The translations under genes and the position numbers were made by a program. 14,466 nucleotides of DNA from MGNI01 sp964353875 (GTDB lineage: Bacteria > Chloroflexota > Anaerolineae > Anaerolineales > E44-bin32): positions 1 to 14,466 of the forward strand of contig CAYGXU010000085.1 of NCBI GenBank assembly GCA_964353875.1, written 5' to 3'. The notes beneath the pieces were generated by a model. That model did not search any database, was not told the origin of the DNA, and saw only the letters and a list, made by a program, of their open reading frames with translations. Positions within the stretch are counted from its first letter, which is position 1; each line of letters starts with the position of its first letter. Of this stretch, positions 6,791 through 14,206 are shown in pieces.

Positions 6791-8110
6791 TTAGGGCTCA
6801 AATCGCTGCTGAATCACCTGTGCAAGCGTTGGGGTACCGATCTCCTGCAATTCATAGCGAATGCGTTGAAACGGTTTCTTTATCTTGATTAGTTTACTGA
6901 GATCAATCGGTGTGCCAATAACCACTACATCCACATCCGCTCGATTGATGGTCTCCTCTAATTCTCTGATTTGCTGATCACTATAGCCCATCGCTGGAAG
7001 TACATCGCCTGTGGTTGGATACTTTTTATAGATTTCTGCAATTGACCCAACTGCAAAAGGTCGAGGATCAACGATCGATTGGGCGCCAAAGCGTTTGGCT
7101 GCTACCCAACCGGCTCCAAAGGCCATCTCACCATGGGTCAGTGTCGGTCCATCTTCAATGACCAAAACCCGCTTTCCTCGCAGGGCATTGGGATCGTCAA
7201 TGAAAATGGGGGAAGCTGCATCAATCTGGATCGCGTTCGGATTGAACTTTTCGATATTCCTTCGAACCGTGGTGATATCCTCTAGAGAGGCCGTATCAAT
7301 TTTATTGATCACGATTACATCGGCGCATAACAGATTTGATTCGCCAGGGTAGTAGCGCAATTCGTGTCCTGCGCGATGGGGATCCAAAACAACGATATGT
7401 AAATCGCTTTTAAAGAACGGCAGATCATTATTCCCGCCATCCCATAAGATAAAATCCACTTCCTGCTCTGCCTTTCGAAGGATAGCCTCATAATCGACAC
7501 CAGCATATACAACCACACCCCGGTCGATGTGTGGTTCGTATTCCTCCCGTTCTTCGATCGTGCAATTCGCAGCAGTTAGATCTTCGTAGGAAGCGAAACG
7601 TTGGATAGCCTGTTTAACCAGGTCGCCGTAGGGCATGGGATGTCGTACAACAGCAATTCGATGTCCGAATTCCTTGAGAATATCTGCGACTCGTCGAGTA
7701 GTCTGGCTCTTGCCACTTCCAGTGCGGGTCGCGCAAATCGAAATGACTGGTTTTTTCGATTCCAGACGAGTGTTCTTCAACCCCATCAGTCGGAAGTCAG
7801 CCCCTGCCGCAAGGACTTGAGAGGCTTTATGCATGACATACTCATGGGAAATATCGCTATAGGCGAAGATTACTTGGTCAATTTGATTTTGTTGAATTAG
7901 ATCTGTAAGCTGGTTTTCGGGATAAATCGGGATTCCATTTGGATAATCGGCGCCGGCTAATTCGGTTGGATACTGGCGCCCTTCAATATTGGGAATCTGA
8001 GTTGCTGTAAAAGCAATCACCTCATAGTCTGGGTTGCTGCGGAAGTAGACATTAAAGTTGTGAAAATCACGCCCGGCAGCTCCCATGATAATGACACGTT
8101 GTGGTTTCAT
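6791..8110 (-). CDS. Cyclic 2,3-diphosphoglycerate synthetase-like P-loop protein
   Basis: The protein resembles the cyclic 2,3-diphosphoglycerate synthetase family, often called GTPase in bacteria. In methanogens the enzyme makes the cyclic thermoprotectant 2,3-cDPG from 2,3-diphosphoglycerate and ATP; the role in bacteria is unsettled. Numbering from the chosen start: conserved N-terminus MGAAGRDFHNFNVYFR (9-24); Rossmann-like first domain to about 115; Walker A ATRTGSGKSQ (127-136); WDGGNND (223-229); NKID (269-272); EDGPTLTHGEM (319-329), a family hallmark. Start choice: an in-frame ATG at 8140 adds ten residues but lacks a Shine-Dalgarno. The ATG at 8110 gives the usual MKPQRVIIMGAAGRD start and has GGGAGG 12 bases upstream. 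It lies 75 bases after argS and 8 bases before the methyltransferase, all on one strand. Assignment to the family is firm; the substrate is not. Confidence 0.9.
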   Translation of the reverse strand: MKPQRVIIMGAAGRDFHNFNVYFRSNPDYEVIAFTATQIPNIEGRQYPTELAGADYPNGIPIYPENQLTDLIQQNQIDQVIFAYSDISHEYVMHKASQVLAAGADFRLMGLKNTRLESKKPVISICATRTGSGKSQTTRRVADILKEFGHRIAVVRHPMPYGDLVKQAIQRFASYEDLTAANCTIEEREEYEPHIDRGVVVYAGVDYEAILRKAEQEVDFILWDGGNNDLPFFKSDLHIVVLDPHRAGHELRYYPGESNLLCADVIVINKIDTASLEDITTVRRNIEKFNPNAIQIDAASPIFIDDPNALRGKRVLVIEDGPTLTHGEMAFGAGWVAAKRFGAQSIVDPRPFAVGSIAEIYKKYPTTGDVLPAMGYSDQQIRELEETINRADVDVVVIGTPIDLSKLIKIKKPFQRIRYELQEIGTPTLAQVIQQRFEP

Positions 8111-8185
8111 ATTGATATTAGACCTCCCAGGGATAATCATCGTTGAGCAAATTGGTTACCAATCGATTAACCCAACCTGCACCGG
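8111..8185 (-). promoter_or_regulatory. argS to cDPG-synthetase-like spacer with a 13-bp palindrome
   Basis: The 75-base gap holds ATTGGTTACCAAT (8151-8163), a perfect palindrome around one central base, next to a partly complementary TTAACCCAA (8167-8175). It could form an RNA hairpin or bind a protein. No T-tract or promoter is evident, so read-through from argS is the simplest view. Confidence 0.3.
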
Positions 8186-9952
8186 TTACATGACTTCTGG
8201 CGCTGCAATTCCAAGAAGACGCAGACTATTCGCCAGTGTATGGCGGGTGGCTGCGGTCAGACGTAAGCGAAAATCGCGGATCTGTTGCTCCGCCTGAAGA
8301 ACAGGGCAGTGTTGATAGAACTCAGTGAAGTCCTTTGCAAGGTCATACACATAATTGGCGAGGAAGAGGGGTTTATAATTCTCAGCTGCCCGTAGAACGA
8401 TATCAGGGAAGCGAGATAGTCGATCCAGGAGTCCAACTTCAGCTGGTTCAAAATCATATTCAGGGATCAAAGCTTGGGGTAGCCCTCCTGCCCGAGTGAG
8501 GATGCTATTAGCGCGAACATGAGCATATTGGATATATGGTGAAGCTTGGCCCTCGAAATTTAAAGCCCGATCCCAGTCGAATGTGGCAACTTTATTGTTA
8601 TCAACAGCCAGAAGAGGATACTTTAACGCGCCCAAGGCGACCTCTTGGGAAATTTTTTGTTTGTCAGCGGTACTCAAATCAGGATTTTTCTCTTCAACAA
8701 TGGTGGAAGCGCGGATATTCGCTTCCCTTAGGAGATCGTCAAAAAGCACGACTGTCCCTTCACGTGAAGACATCGTAACGTTCCCTGGAAGGTTGACAAT
8801 TTCATAGGAGAGGTGGACACAATTTTTCGCCTGCTCGTACCCCATTAATTCCAAGGTCTTAAAAATTTGCCTGAGGTAAAGCGATTGTCGTACATCGATC
8901 ACATAGATAGAGCGATCGATCTTCCATTCATCGAATTTTTTAATCGCTAAAGGGATGTCTTTCGTGGCATATAATGAAGTTCCGTCGCTTCTAAGAACGA
9001 CCAAGACACGGTAGGTCTCTTCTTTAAGCCCCAGGAAATCATCGATTTTAATCACGACGGGGCCGCCTTGTGCGCGCTCGTCGGAAGCAATACCCCGCTG
9101 GATCAATTCATCAACGATTTTCTTTCCTCGCTCCTCGACCTCACTTTCAAAGAAAATGACATCAAACTGCTCGTCAAGGATTGCATAGATTTCTTTGAAT
9201 CCCTCGAGGCTCCATTGTCGGGTTTTCTTCCAAAAGTCAATCAACTCCGGATCGTGAGCGTCCCAGCGAGCGAAAATCTGGCGGGCTTCTGCTTCATATT
9301 GTGGATTCTCTTCTACTAATCGAGTCGCTTCGGAATAAACATTTTGCATCCAACGTGTTCGATCTCCTGAAGGCTCTTCCCCTTGATGAAACTTTAAATA
9401 ACACCACAGCCATTTAATCACATGCCAGCCGATATCTCCCAGGTAATTGGCTCGTACTGTATCGTAACCGGCGAATTCGAGAATATTGGCCATCGCCCCA
9501 CCGAGGATCACATTACGTAAGTGCCCCACATGGAACGCGTGGTGTGTGTTGGGTTGGGAGTACTCAACCATCACACGTTCTTCCTTCGATTGCCCTGATC
9601 CAAAGGTTTCTTTTTCTTTCAAGATTGTATCAACTACTTGTTGGGCATAGATTTTGGTCTCAAGATAAAGGTTAAGATACCCGCGCACTGCCTCAACACG
9701 AGAAAAACCTTCGGGGAGGTGAATCTGTTGGCAGATCGATTTCGCGATTTCCTGTGCACGTTCTGGGACAGCGATGCGTTGGCCGCTGCGCGCTTCCGCA
9801 GCAGCTATCTGAAAGCTCATGGCGGTGGCAAATCCCCATTGTCCGGAAAAGGGGAGGGGAACCCAATCGATCCTTTCTAGACGAGGCAGATCTAGGGTGT
9901 GAACCAATTTCCTAATTTCATTGCTAATGGATTGAAGCTCTTGGTCGAACAT
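8186..9952 (-). CDS. argS: Arginyl-tRNA synthetase
   Basis: Class I aminoacyl-tRNA synthetase that charges tRNA-Arg with arginine using ATP. The N-terminal Add-1 tRNA D-loop-binding region spans about 1-105. The catalytic Rossmann domain carries the HIGH-type motif HVGH (141-144) within PNTHHAFHVGHLRN, YLGDIGWHV (170-178), SDGTSLYATKD (322-332), and the KMSKS-loop equivalent MSSREG (394-399). The DALR anticodon-binding domain covers roughly 470-588 and ends with the typical LGIAAPEVM. The NTxxxxHVGHLRN form resembles Thermus ArgRS rather than the E. coli form; the length of 588 is close to Thermus as well. A promoter (TTTACG-17-TATAAT) lies at 9976-10004 with a leader of about 17 bases and only a weak Shine-Dalgarno. 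It leads a probable operon with the cDPG-synthetase-like gene and the methyltransferase. Confidence 0.99.
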   Translation of the reverse strand: MFDQELQSISNEIRKLVHTLDLPRLERIDWVPLPFSGQWGFATAMSFQIAAAEARSGQRIAVPERAQEIAKSICQQIHLPEGFSRVEAVRGYLNLYLETKIYAQQVVDTILKEKETFGSGQSKEERVMVEYSQPNTHHAFHVGHLRNVILGGAMANILEFAGYDTVRANYLGDIGWHVIKWLWCYLKFHQGEEPSGDRTRWMQNVYSEATRLVEENPQYEAEARQIFARWDAHDPELIDFWKKTRQWSLEGFKEIYAILDEQFDVIFFESEVEERGKKIVDELIQRGIASDERAQGGPVVIKIDDFLGLKEETYRVLVVLRSDGTSLYATKDIPLAIKKFDEWKIDRSIYVIDVRQSLYLRQIFKTLELMGYEQAKNCVHLSYEIVNLPGNVTMSSREGTVVLFDDLLREANIRASTIVEEKNPDLSTADKQKISQEVALGALKYPLLAVDNNKVATFDWDRALNFEGQASPYIQYAHVRANSILTRAGGLPQALIPEYDFEPAEVGLLDRLSRFPDIVLRAAENYKPLFLANYVYDLAKDFTEFYQHCPVLQAEQQIRDFRLRLTAATRHTLANSLRLLGIAAPEVM

Positions 9953-9975
9953 GAGGTCATCTCAAGTTTTTCTAG

Positions 9976-10004
9976 ATTATAGCATTCGCTCCTGAAAACG
10001 TAAA
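9976..10004 (-). promoter_or_regulatory. Predicted argS promoter
   Basis: Minus strand: TTTACG (10004-9999, 4/6), 17-bp spacer, perfect TATAAT (9981-9976). The predicted start is about 9969, 17 bases before the argS ATG. The -35 box shares bases with the T-tract of the rpsT terminator. Confidence 0.65.
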
Positions 10005-10028
10005 AAGACGCACCCTTGGGCGCGTCTT
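10002..10028 (-). terminator. Intrinsic terminator of rpsT
   Basis: Minus strand: AAGACGC (10028-10022) pairs with GCGTCTT (10011-10005) around a ten-base loop, followed by a T-run reaching 10002. It begins 24 bases past the rpsT stop. Confidence 0.85.
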
Positions 10029-10052
10029 AACTCTTTGGATGAGAGCAGAATC

Positions 10053-10337
10053 TCATTCGACTGGCCCGGTTTCCTTCTCCAGCTTTGACAGACGCGCGAT
10101 GAGCCTGCTCTTGCGGCGAGCAGCATTATTGCGATGTATAACGCCTTTTAAAGCGGCGCGATCGAGTTCGCTGATTGCCTGTTTCACTGCTTCTGTTGAG
10201 GCACTGTAATCACCGCTTTGAACCACCTCGCGCGCTTGTTTGACATAGGTCCGTGAGCGTGATCGAATGGTTTTATTTCTTACTCTGCGTTTTTCATTTT
10301 GACGTATGCGTTTCTTCGCTGAACGTGTATTAGCCAA
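10053..10337 (-). CDS. rpsT: 30S ribosomal protein S20
   Basis: Small basic protein of the 30S subunit that binds 16S rRNA early in assembly. It has the S20 pattern: ANTRSAKKRIRQNEKRR at the N-terminus, long Lys/Arg-rich helices, and the conserved KGVIHRNNAARRKSRL near the C-terminus. Start choice: three in-frame starts exist, TTG 10364, ATG 10340 and TTG 10337. The last gives the canonical MANxxSAKKR N-terminus and sits five bases from GGAGG (GGGAGG ending at 10343), whereas the ATG is only two bases from it. TTG at 10337 is therefore preferred (94 residues). E. coli rpsT is also known to start with UUG, linked there to its autoregulation. It has its own promoter (10371-10399) and terminator, so it is transcribed as a single gene ahead of argS. 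Confidence 0.98.
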   Translation of the reverse strand: MANTRSAKKRIRQNEKRRVRNKTIRSRSRTYVKQAREVVQSGDYSASTEAVKQAISELDRAALKGVIHRNNAARRKSRLIARLSKLEKETGPVE

Positions 10338-10370
10338 CATAACCTCCCGATTTAGCAAATACAAAAAACA

Positions 10371-10399
10371 ATTTTATCCTAGCCCTCTCATGCTGTCTA
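10371..10399 (-). promoter_or_regulatory. Predicted rpsT promoter
   Basis: Minus strand: TAGACA (10399-10394, 5/6), 17-bp spacer, TAAAAT (10376-10371, 5/6). Predicted start about 10364, giving a leader of about 27 bases that holds the GGGAGG ribosome binding site. The best-matching -35/-10 pair in the window. Confidence 0.75.
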
Positions 10400-10556
10400 G
10401 GTATAGATCGAAAGTAAAAGATATCCATTTTGCAAAAACCTCCCCTCGAATAAGTGGCATCAGTCTCAATTTCAATAGGGATCGATTCTGAAGGAATAAC
10501 AGCGAAATTTCTCTGATTTTACTAAGCATGATCCATCGACTCAGGTTGTATGTTTG
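10400..10556. other. Intergenic stretch upstream of rpsT
   Basis: AT-rich sequence between the rpsT promoter and the repeat pair. I see no open frame of worth, no hairpin with a T-tract and no second promoter that is convincing. Confidence 0.4.
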
Positions 10557-10667
10557 ATCTTAGGGATTCTTCGCTCCACTTCGTTCCGCTCAGAATGACA
10601 TTTCTTCTTGTGTCATCCTGTGGAGTCCTTCGGCTTCGCTCAGGATAAACTCCGCAACGAAGGATCC
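10557..10667. repeat. Intergenic repeat unit, copy 1
   Basis: Bases 10557-10651 are identical to 10693-10787. The unit has imperfect terminal inverted repeats: GGATTCTTCG near the left end (10564-10573) and CGAAGGATCC at the right end (10658-10667), one mismatch. Internally AGAATGACA and TGTCATCCT also mirror each other with one mismatch, and CGCTCAG-(A/G)-AT occurs twice. This is the look of a REP/MITE-like folding repeat. Similar CTTCGCTCAGGAT-type repeats are common in Chloroflexota and other environmental genomes (from memory). There is no transposase gene. Confidence 0.9.
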
Positions 10668-10692
10668 CCGGGACGAGGCTTTGATGCGATTC

Positions 10693-10803
10693 ATCTTAGG
10701 GATTCTTCGCTCCACTTCGTTCCGCTCAGAATGACATTTCTTCTTGTGTCATCCTGTGGAGTCCTTCGGCTTCGCTCAGGATAAACTGGGGGATGAAGGA
10801 TCC
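10693..10803. repeat. Intergenic repeat unit, copy 2
   Basis: Direct copy of unit 1, offset by 136 bases: 95 identical bases (10693-10787), then a diverged stretch, then a shared GAAGGATCC at the right end (10795-10803). A 25-base spacer (10668-10692) of unrelated sequence separates the two units. Both lie downstream of the HD-domain gene, in its 3' region. Confidence 0.9.
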
Positions 10804-10882
10804 TTGCAGCGCGTATTTGATCCGTTTTCTCTTGAGCAGCCTTCGCCTCCACTGCATTGTGCGTATAATGACGATCGGGAAA

Positions 10883-10898
10883 GATCATTAGAATGATC
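10883..10898 (-). terminator. Weak hairpin downstream of the HD-domain gene
   Basis: GATCAT (10883-10888) and ATGATC (10893-10898) form a six-pair stem with a four-base loop, 40 bases past the stop of the HD gene. On the minus strand only TTT follows, so termination would be poor; the repeat units further on may contribute RNA structure. Confidence 0.25.
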
Positions 10899-10937
10899 AA
10901 CCGTCCCCAAACCCGCTTCTGAACTGTACTTAACTCT

Positions 10938-11951
10938 TCAATCTGCGAATCCCATCTCCTCGATGGAGATGTCAGCCTCATGGCGTACATAAAGCGACCT
11001 TTCGAGCATGTTGTCGTATAAGGTCCAATTTCTTCCTTGCTTCTTCGCATCCTCGATGAGAGATTTGAAACGATTTACTTGGGCATCGAGGTACTCCAAG
11101 TGATGGAGTGCGATAGCTTCCATGGTTTTTGGCCGGCGGGGAGAGCCAAACTCATAACGTCCATGATGGGCAAGGATCATGTGTTGTAGCCGAAAAGCCA
11201 GATCCTGTGGAAAATCCGGTTGCGAAGCGATGGCTTGGGAGAGTTGTTGAGTTCCGAGGATGACATGACCTAAGAGGCGACCTTGATCTGTAAACCCAAA
11301 ATCGCATTCCCACTCGTATTCCTGCAATTTCCCGATGTCATGCAACAAGATACCGGTCATAAGAAGATCTCGATCAATTTCAGGGTAGAGGTCTAGTAAA
11401 GCAGGCGCGAGTTGCAGGATTTCGTAGGTATGTTCGAGAAGACCTCCCAGATAGGCGTGGTGGATACGAACGCCCGCGGGCGCCTCTTGAAAGGTCTTAC
11501 GAAAACCTTCCTGATCGAAAAAATGATGGGCAAGTTCAGCAAGATAAGGATTCCCAATGCTTTTGAGTACTGCATCGATGCATGTCATCATCATGGCAAC
11601 ATCGCGTGAAGTGGATGGTCGCATGTCAGCCAGATCGTATTCTGCAGGGTTGGCCGGTCGAATGCGTTGAATCCGGATTTGAAGTCGGTCTTTGAATTTT
11701 TCCGTTTTCCCATCGACTTTCACGATGGTCTGTCCCTCCATAATGGCGGCAACTCTCTCCGCATCTTCCCAGATTTTGGCTTCAATTGTCCCACTCTTAT
11801 CCGCAAGCGATAGACGGAGATAATGGCCTCGGGTCATATCTCGAAATGCTTCCAGCCATAGATTTCGCATGACATAAAATCCAATCAATTCTTGACCATC
11901 CTCTAATTCTGCAATCCAAGGTCCTTTTTCTGGGTGTTTTGCTTGTTTCAT
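10938..11951 (-). CDS. YhaM-type 3'-5' exoribonuclease (OB-fold plus HD domain)
   Basis: YhaM-family proteins are metal-dependent 3'-5' exonucleases in RNA (and possibly DNA) metabolism. Numbering from the chosen start: an OB-fold nucleic-acid-binding domain at about 13-100 (YLRLSLADKSGTIEAKIW, 44-61), then an HD phosphohydrolase domain at about 155-300. The metal-binding pattern is complete: HHAYLGGLLEHT (164-175), LLHDIGKLQEY (202-212, HD at 204-205), GHVILG (228-233), ILAHHGRYEFGSPRRPKTMEA (259-279, in parts) and HHLEYLDAQVN (283-293). Length 337 fits the family (B. subtilis YhaM is about 314). Start choice: an ATG at 11972 adds seven residues, but the ATG at 11951 has AAAGGAAAGGA at seven bases, so I use it. 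It stands alone: the flanking gaps hold the repeat pair on one side and nearly 400 bases on the other. Confidence 0.9.
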   Translation of the reverse strand: MKQAKHPEKGPWIAELEDGQELIGFYVMRNLWLEAFRDMTRGHYLRLSLADKSGTIEAKIWEDAERVAAIMEGQTIVKVDGKTEKFKDRLQIRIQRIRPANPAEYDLADMRPSTSRDVAMMMTCIDAVLKSIGNPYLAELAHHFFDQEGFRKTFQEAPAGVRIHHAYLGGLLEHTYEILQLAPALLDLYPEIDRDLLMTGILLHDIGKLQEYEWECDFGFTDQGRLLGHVILGTQQLSQAIASQPDFPQDLAFRLQHMILAHHGRYEFGSPRRPKTMEAIALHHLEYLDAQVNRFKSLIEDAKKQGRNWTLYDNMLERSLYVRHEADISIEEMGFAD

Positions 11952-12367
11952 CTTAGTGTCCTTTCCTTTCATAATTCCCGCTGATTAGGCGAAAAGAGAT
12001 TCAAGAACCAGGAACATCTTAGAGTAAGAGAACCTCTGCATATGCAGTTTTCAATCTAGAGCTGAAATTCCTCATCTTATAGAATTGGTTGGCGATGAAA
12101 TTCAAAGCAAGTTATTAAGACGCTAATCTATTGGCTGCAATGTCGTCATCAAGATCGACGATTCTGCCCTTTCTTTGAATCAGTTCGAAGAACCCTGTGT
12201 TAACAATCAGAGAGCGGAGCGATCATCCTTTGGCCAGGCTATTTACTGATTGTGAGTTCTTTGAGCGGCGGATTCGGGATCAATATTATGATAATCGTAT
12301 TTACAGTAAAAAATCAACCGATTCTCGTATCGAGGAGGGAATAGGATTGGAAAGAATCGAGATGCGA
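11952..12367. other. Long intergenic gap between HD and TPR genes
   Basis: No supported gene. A GTG-initiated open frame on the + strand from 12197 runs into the TPR gene antisense, has no Shine-Dalgarno and resembles nothing I know, so I leave it out. A perfect 12-bp palindrome CTGCATATGCAG (12036-12047) lies 85 bases upstream of the HD gene and could be an operator. I could not find a convincing promoter for the HD gene. Confidence 0.5.
12308..12359 (-). terminator. Possible weak terminator of the TPR gene
   Basis: Minus strand: CGATTCT (12359-12353) can pair with AGAATCG (12325-12319) over a long loop that contains a smaller CTCG/CGAG hairpin (12334-12324). A run of six T (12313-12308) follows after five bases. 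The long loop makes this uncertain. Confidence 0.3.
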
Positions 12368-14134
12368 TTATTGTTCAATGGGGATTGGGGATGGCGTGGG
12401 AGTAATGAGTATCTCTCCAAGACGCTTGATTTCCTCCTCGGCTCGATCGCGTAGTTCCTGGGGAGCGTTCTCAAGATCGAGGATGGCCTGCCAACTTGCT
12501 ATCGCATCTTCAATGAAGGCAGGGTCTTGTTGTTCGAGGATTTGTGCTTGGTAAGCATAGCATTGTGCGAAGAAATCAACATTGGTCGAGGTAAGCAAGA
12601 TTTCATCGATGATTTTCAGAGCAGGGGAATATTGCTGCAAATGAAAATAGGCATCCAGCAAAATCATTTGAAATTCTTCAGATTCGAGTCCTAATTCATC
12701 TGTGCGAATTAAATCTGGCAATGCTTCGTCATATCTCTGCTGCCCCATACGAATTAGCCCGCGTAGGTAATGGGCAGTTCGGTCTCGATCATCAAGCGAT
12801 AATGCCTGATTGAAGGCCAGTTCCGCTGCTTCTTCATTTTCCAGCCCATAAAACGCCTGCCCGAGATAGGACCAGGCGGAGGGATCGTTCCCCTGATAGA
12901 CCAGATAGGTTTGTAGTGGAGAAAGCGCTTCCTCAAACCGTCCTAATTGGACCAGAATTTGCCCAAGAACGAAGTAAGCCTGGAGGATACTTCCATCGCC
13001 AGCGGAGCCTTGAAGGGCATTGCTGAGTGCAAGATCATATTCACCGAGGTGGAATTGCGCTTCAGCCAGATAAATTTGCATCAATGGGGTCTTTGCGCCT
13101 GCGATGAGACCATTTTGAGCCAATTGTGCAAGCTCCTGCCAATTTTGGTCCCTGGAAAGGAATTGTGCCTTCACAAGATAAGCGGGGAGGAAGGATGGAT
13201 CGTGCGTAATCGCTTGATTGATGACCTCAGGGAGTACATCCGGATTACGCTGAAGCTGAATTAGCCCCAGACCGTAATATATTGGCGCTGAGAGGGGATT
13301 GCGATCGAGCGCCTGGCGATAAGCGCTTTCTGCTTCTTTATACTTGCCCAGGAGGCGATAGGCTTCACCGAGAAGATAATACGAATCCGCCAGGTTCGGA
13401 TCGAGCTCAATGACCTGGTTAATGAATTGAATGCTGGCGCTGTAATCGCCACGTCCCATAGCCTTCACAGCTGAGGTATAGGCTTCATACATTGGCCTGG
13501 GTGTGATTCCCACGAGGGGAGTGGGAGTAGGGGCAACGCCGGCGAAATAAGCCAAGGGCGTGCCTCCAAATTCTGTAGGGATGGGAGTGCGAAGAAGGAC
13601 GCTATCGATAGGGACTGGAGTGAAGGTAGGGGTTGCCTCCAAAGTAGGAGTTGCAGAGGGCTCCTCGGGTGGCAGCGTTGGAGCGACTCCAGTGGCTCTT
13701 GGACGTGTCATCAGGATAACCAAGACGATCGCGCCAATGAAAAGCGCCGCGATAGGGGCAATTAAAGTTAAGGGATTACCGAATTGCAGGATGCCGGTGC
13801 TTGCACGTTTGGGCGGGATAATTTTCCGATGAGGTATTTTTAAGGCAGTGGAAAGCTCAGCGCTTTCCGGCGCGTGTGCGCCGAATAGTGTGAGCCCTCT
13901 TAAAGCTGCTCGATTGGTAGGGTCTTGTCGCAGGACGGATTGCAGGCAGTAGATTCTTTCCCGCTCGCTGTCGACGACAGCGCTCATCCACAACCAGTAA
14001 TCCGGGTTGGCTGAGTCGATCTTCAGTAAGCGTGTGAGTAAATCGCGAGCGTGGTTTCGATCACCTGCCCTCACCGCTGCGATCGCCTCCGTGAGCATTG
14101 CATCTTCACGTGTCGACAAGCCTTTCCCCTCCAT
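12368..14134 (-). CDS. Membrane-anchored tetratricopeptide-repeat protein
   Basis: TPR proteins are protein-protein interaction scaffolds. A cytoplasmic helical N-terminus (about 14-80, AIAAVRAGDRNHARDLLTRLL) resembles one or two TPR units. A single transmembrane helix follows at about 122-142 (LTLIAPIAALFIGAIVLVILM, with Arg just after it), then a Thr/Pro-rich linker (about 150-213). A long array of TPR units fills about 217-560 (for example YYLLGEAYRLLGKYKEAESAYRQAL, in parts from 252; YLGQAFYGLENEEAAELAFNQAL from 423). A short TPTPSPIPIEQ tail closes it. Orientation is ambiguous from charge alone; the linker suggests the array faces outside. Start choice: ATG 14134 lacks a Shine-Dalgarno upstream, while TTG 14119 (giving MSTREDAML) has GGAGG eight bases before it, lying just after the ATG. 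Either is possible. It is divergent from the LysM lipoprotein gene. Partner unknown. Confidence 0.92.
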   Translation of the reverse strand: MEGKGLSTREDAMLTEAIAAVRAGDRNHARDLLTRLLKIDSANPDYWLWMSAVVDSERERIYCLQSVLRQDPTNRAALRGLTLFGAHAPESAELSTALKIPHRKIIPPKRASTGILQFGNPLTLIAPIAALFIGAIVLVILMTRPRATGVAPTLPPEEPSATPTLEATPTFTPVPIDSVLLRTPIPTEFGGTPLAYFAGVAPTPTPLVGITPRPMYEAYTSAVKAMGRGDYSASIQFINQVIELDPNLADSYYLLGEAYRLLGKYKEAESAYRQALDRNPLSAPIYYGLGLIQLQRNPDVLPEVINQAITHDPSFLPAYLVKAQFLSRDQNWQELAQLAQNGLIAGAKTPLMQIYLAEAQFHLGEYDLALSNALQGSAGDGSILQAYFVLGQILVQLGRFEEALSPLQTYLVYQGNDPSAWSYLGQAFYGLENEEAAELAFNQALSLDDRDRTAHYLRGLIRMGQQRYDEALPDLIRTDELGLESEEFQMILLDAYFHLQQYSPALKIIDEILLTSTNVDFFAQCYAYQAQILEQQDPAFIEDAIASWQAILDLENAPQELRDRAEEEIKRLGEILITPTPSPIPIEQ

Positions 14135-14151
14135 ATTTCGCTATAACGCAA

Positions 14152-14181
14152 AGTATAGCCCCTCTGAACTACCTGCGCCAA
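14152..14181 (-). promoter_or_regulatory. Predicted promoter of the TPR gene
   Basis: Minus strand: TTGGCG (14181-14176, 4/6), 18-bp spacer, TATACT (14157-14152, 5/6). Predicted start about 14145. An alternative pair, TTCAGA (14168-14163) and TATAGC (14145-14140) with 17 bp, would place -10 five bases before the ATG, like the PfkB gene. Confidence 0.45.
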
Positions 14182-14187
14182 CAGCTT

Positions 14188-14196
14188 TGGTATAAT
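14188..14196 (+). promoter_or_regulatory. Predicted extended -10 promoter of the lipoprotein gene
   Basis: TGGTATAAT is a perfect extended -10 (TGn plus TATAAT at 14191-14196). There is no clear -35, which extended -10 promoters can do without. The start would be near 14203, four bases before the TTG start codon, so the mRNA would be nearly leaderless. Confidence 0.5.
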
Positions 14197-14206
14197 CCAA
14201 TCTACA

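Noticed and set aside
10691..11050. 119-codon minus-strand frame ending in a PERSRR/KWSEESLR-like peptide
   Set aside because: Its C-terminal part is the translation of the intergenic repeat, a familiar source of false proteins, and it overlaps the HD gene in another frame.
12197..12454. 85-codon + frame beginning with GTG between the HD and TPR genes
   Set aside because: No Shine-Dalgarno, last third antisense to the TPR gene, no recognisable motif.
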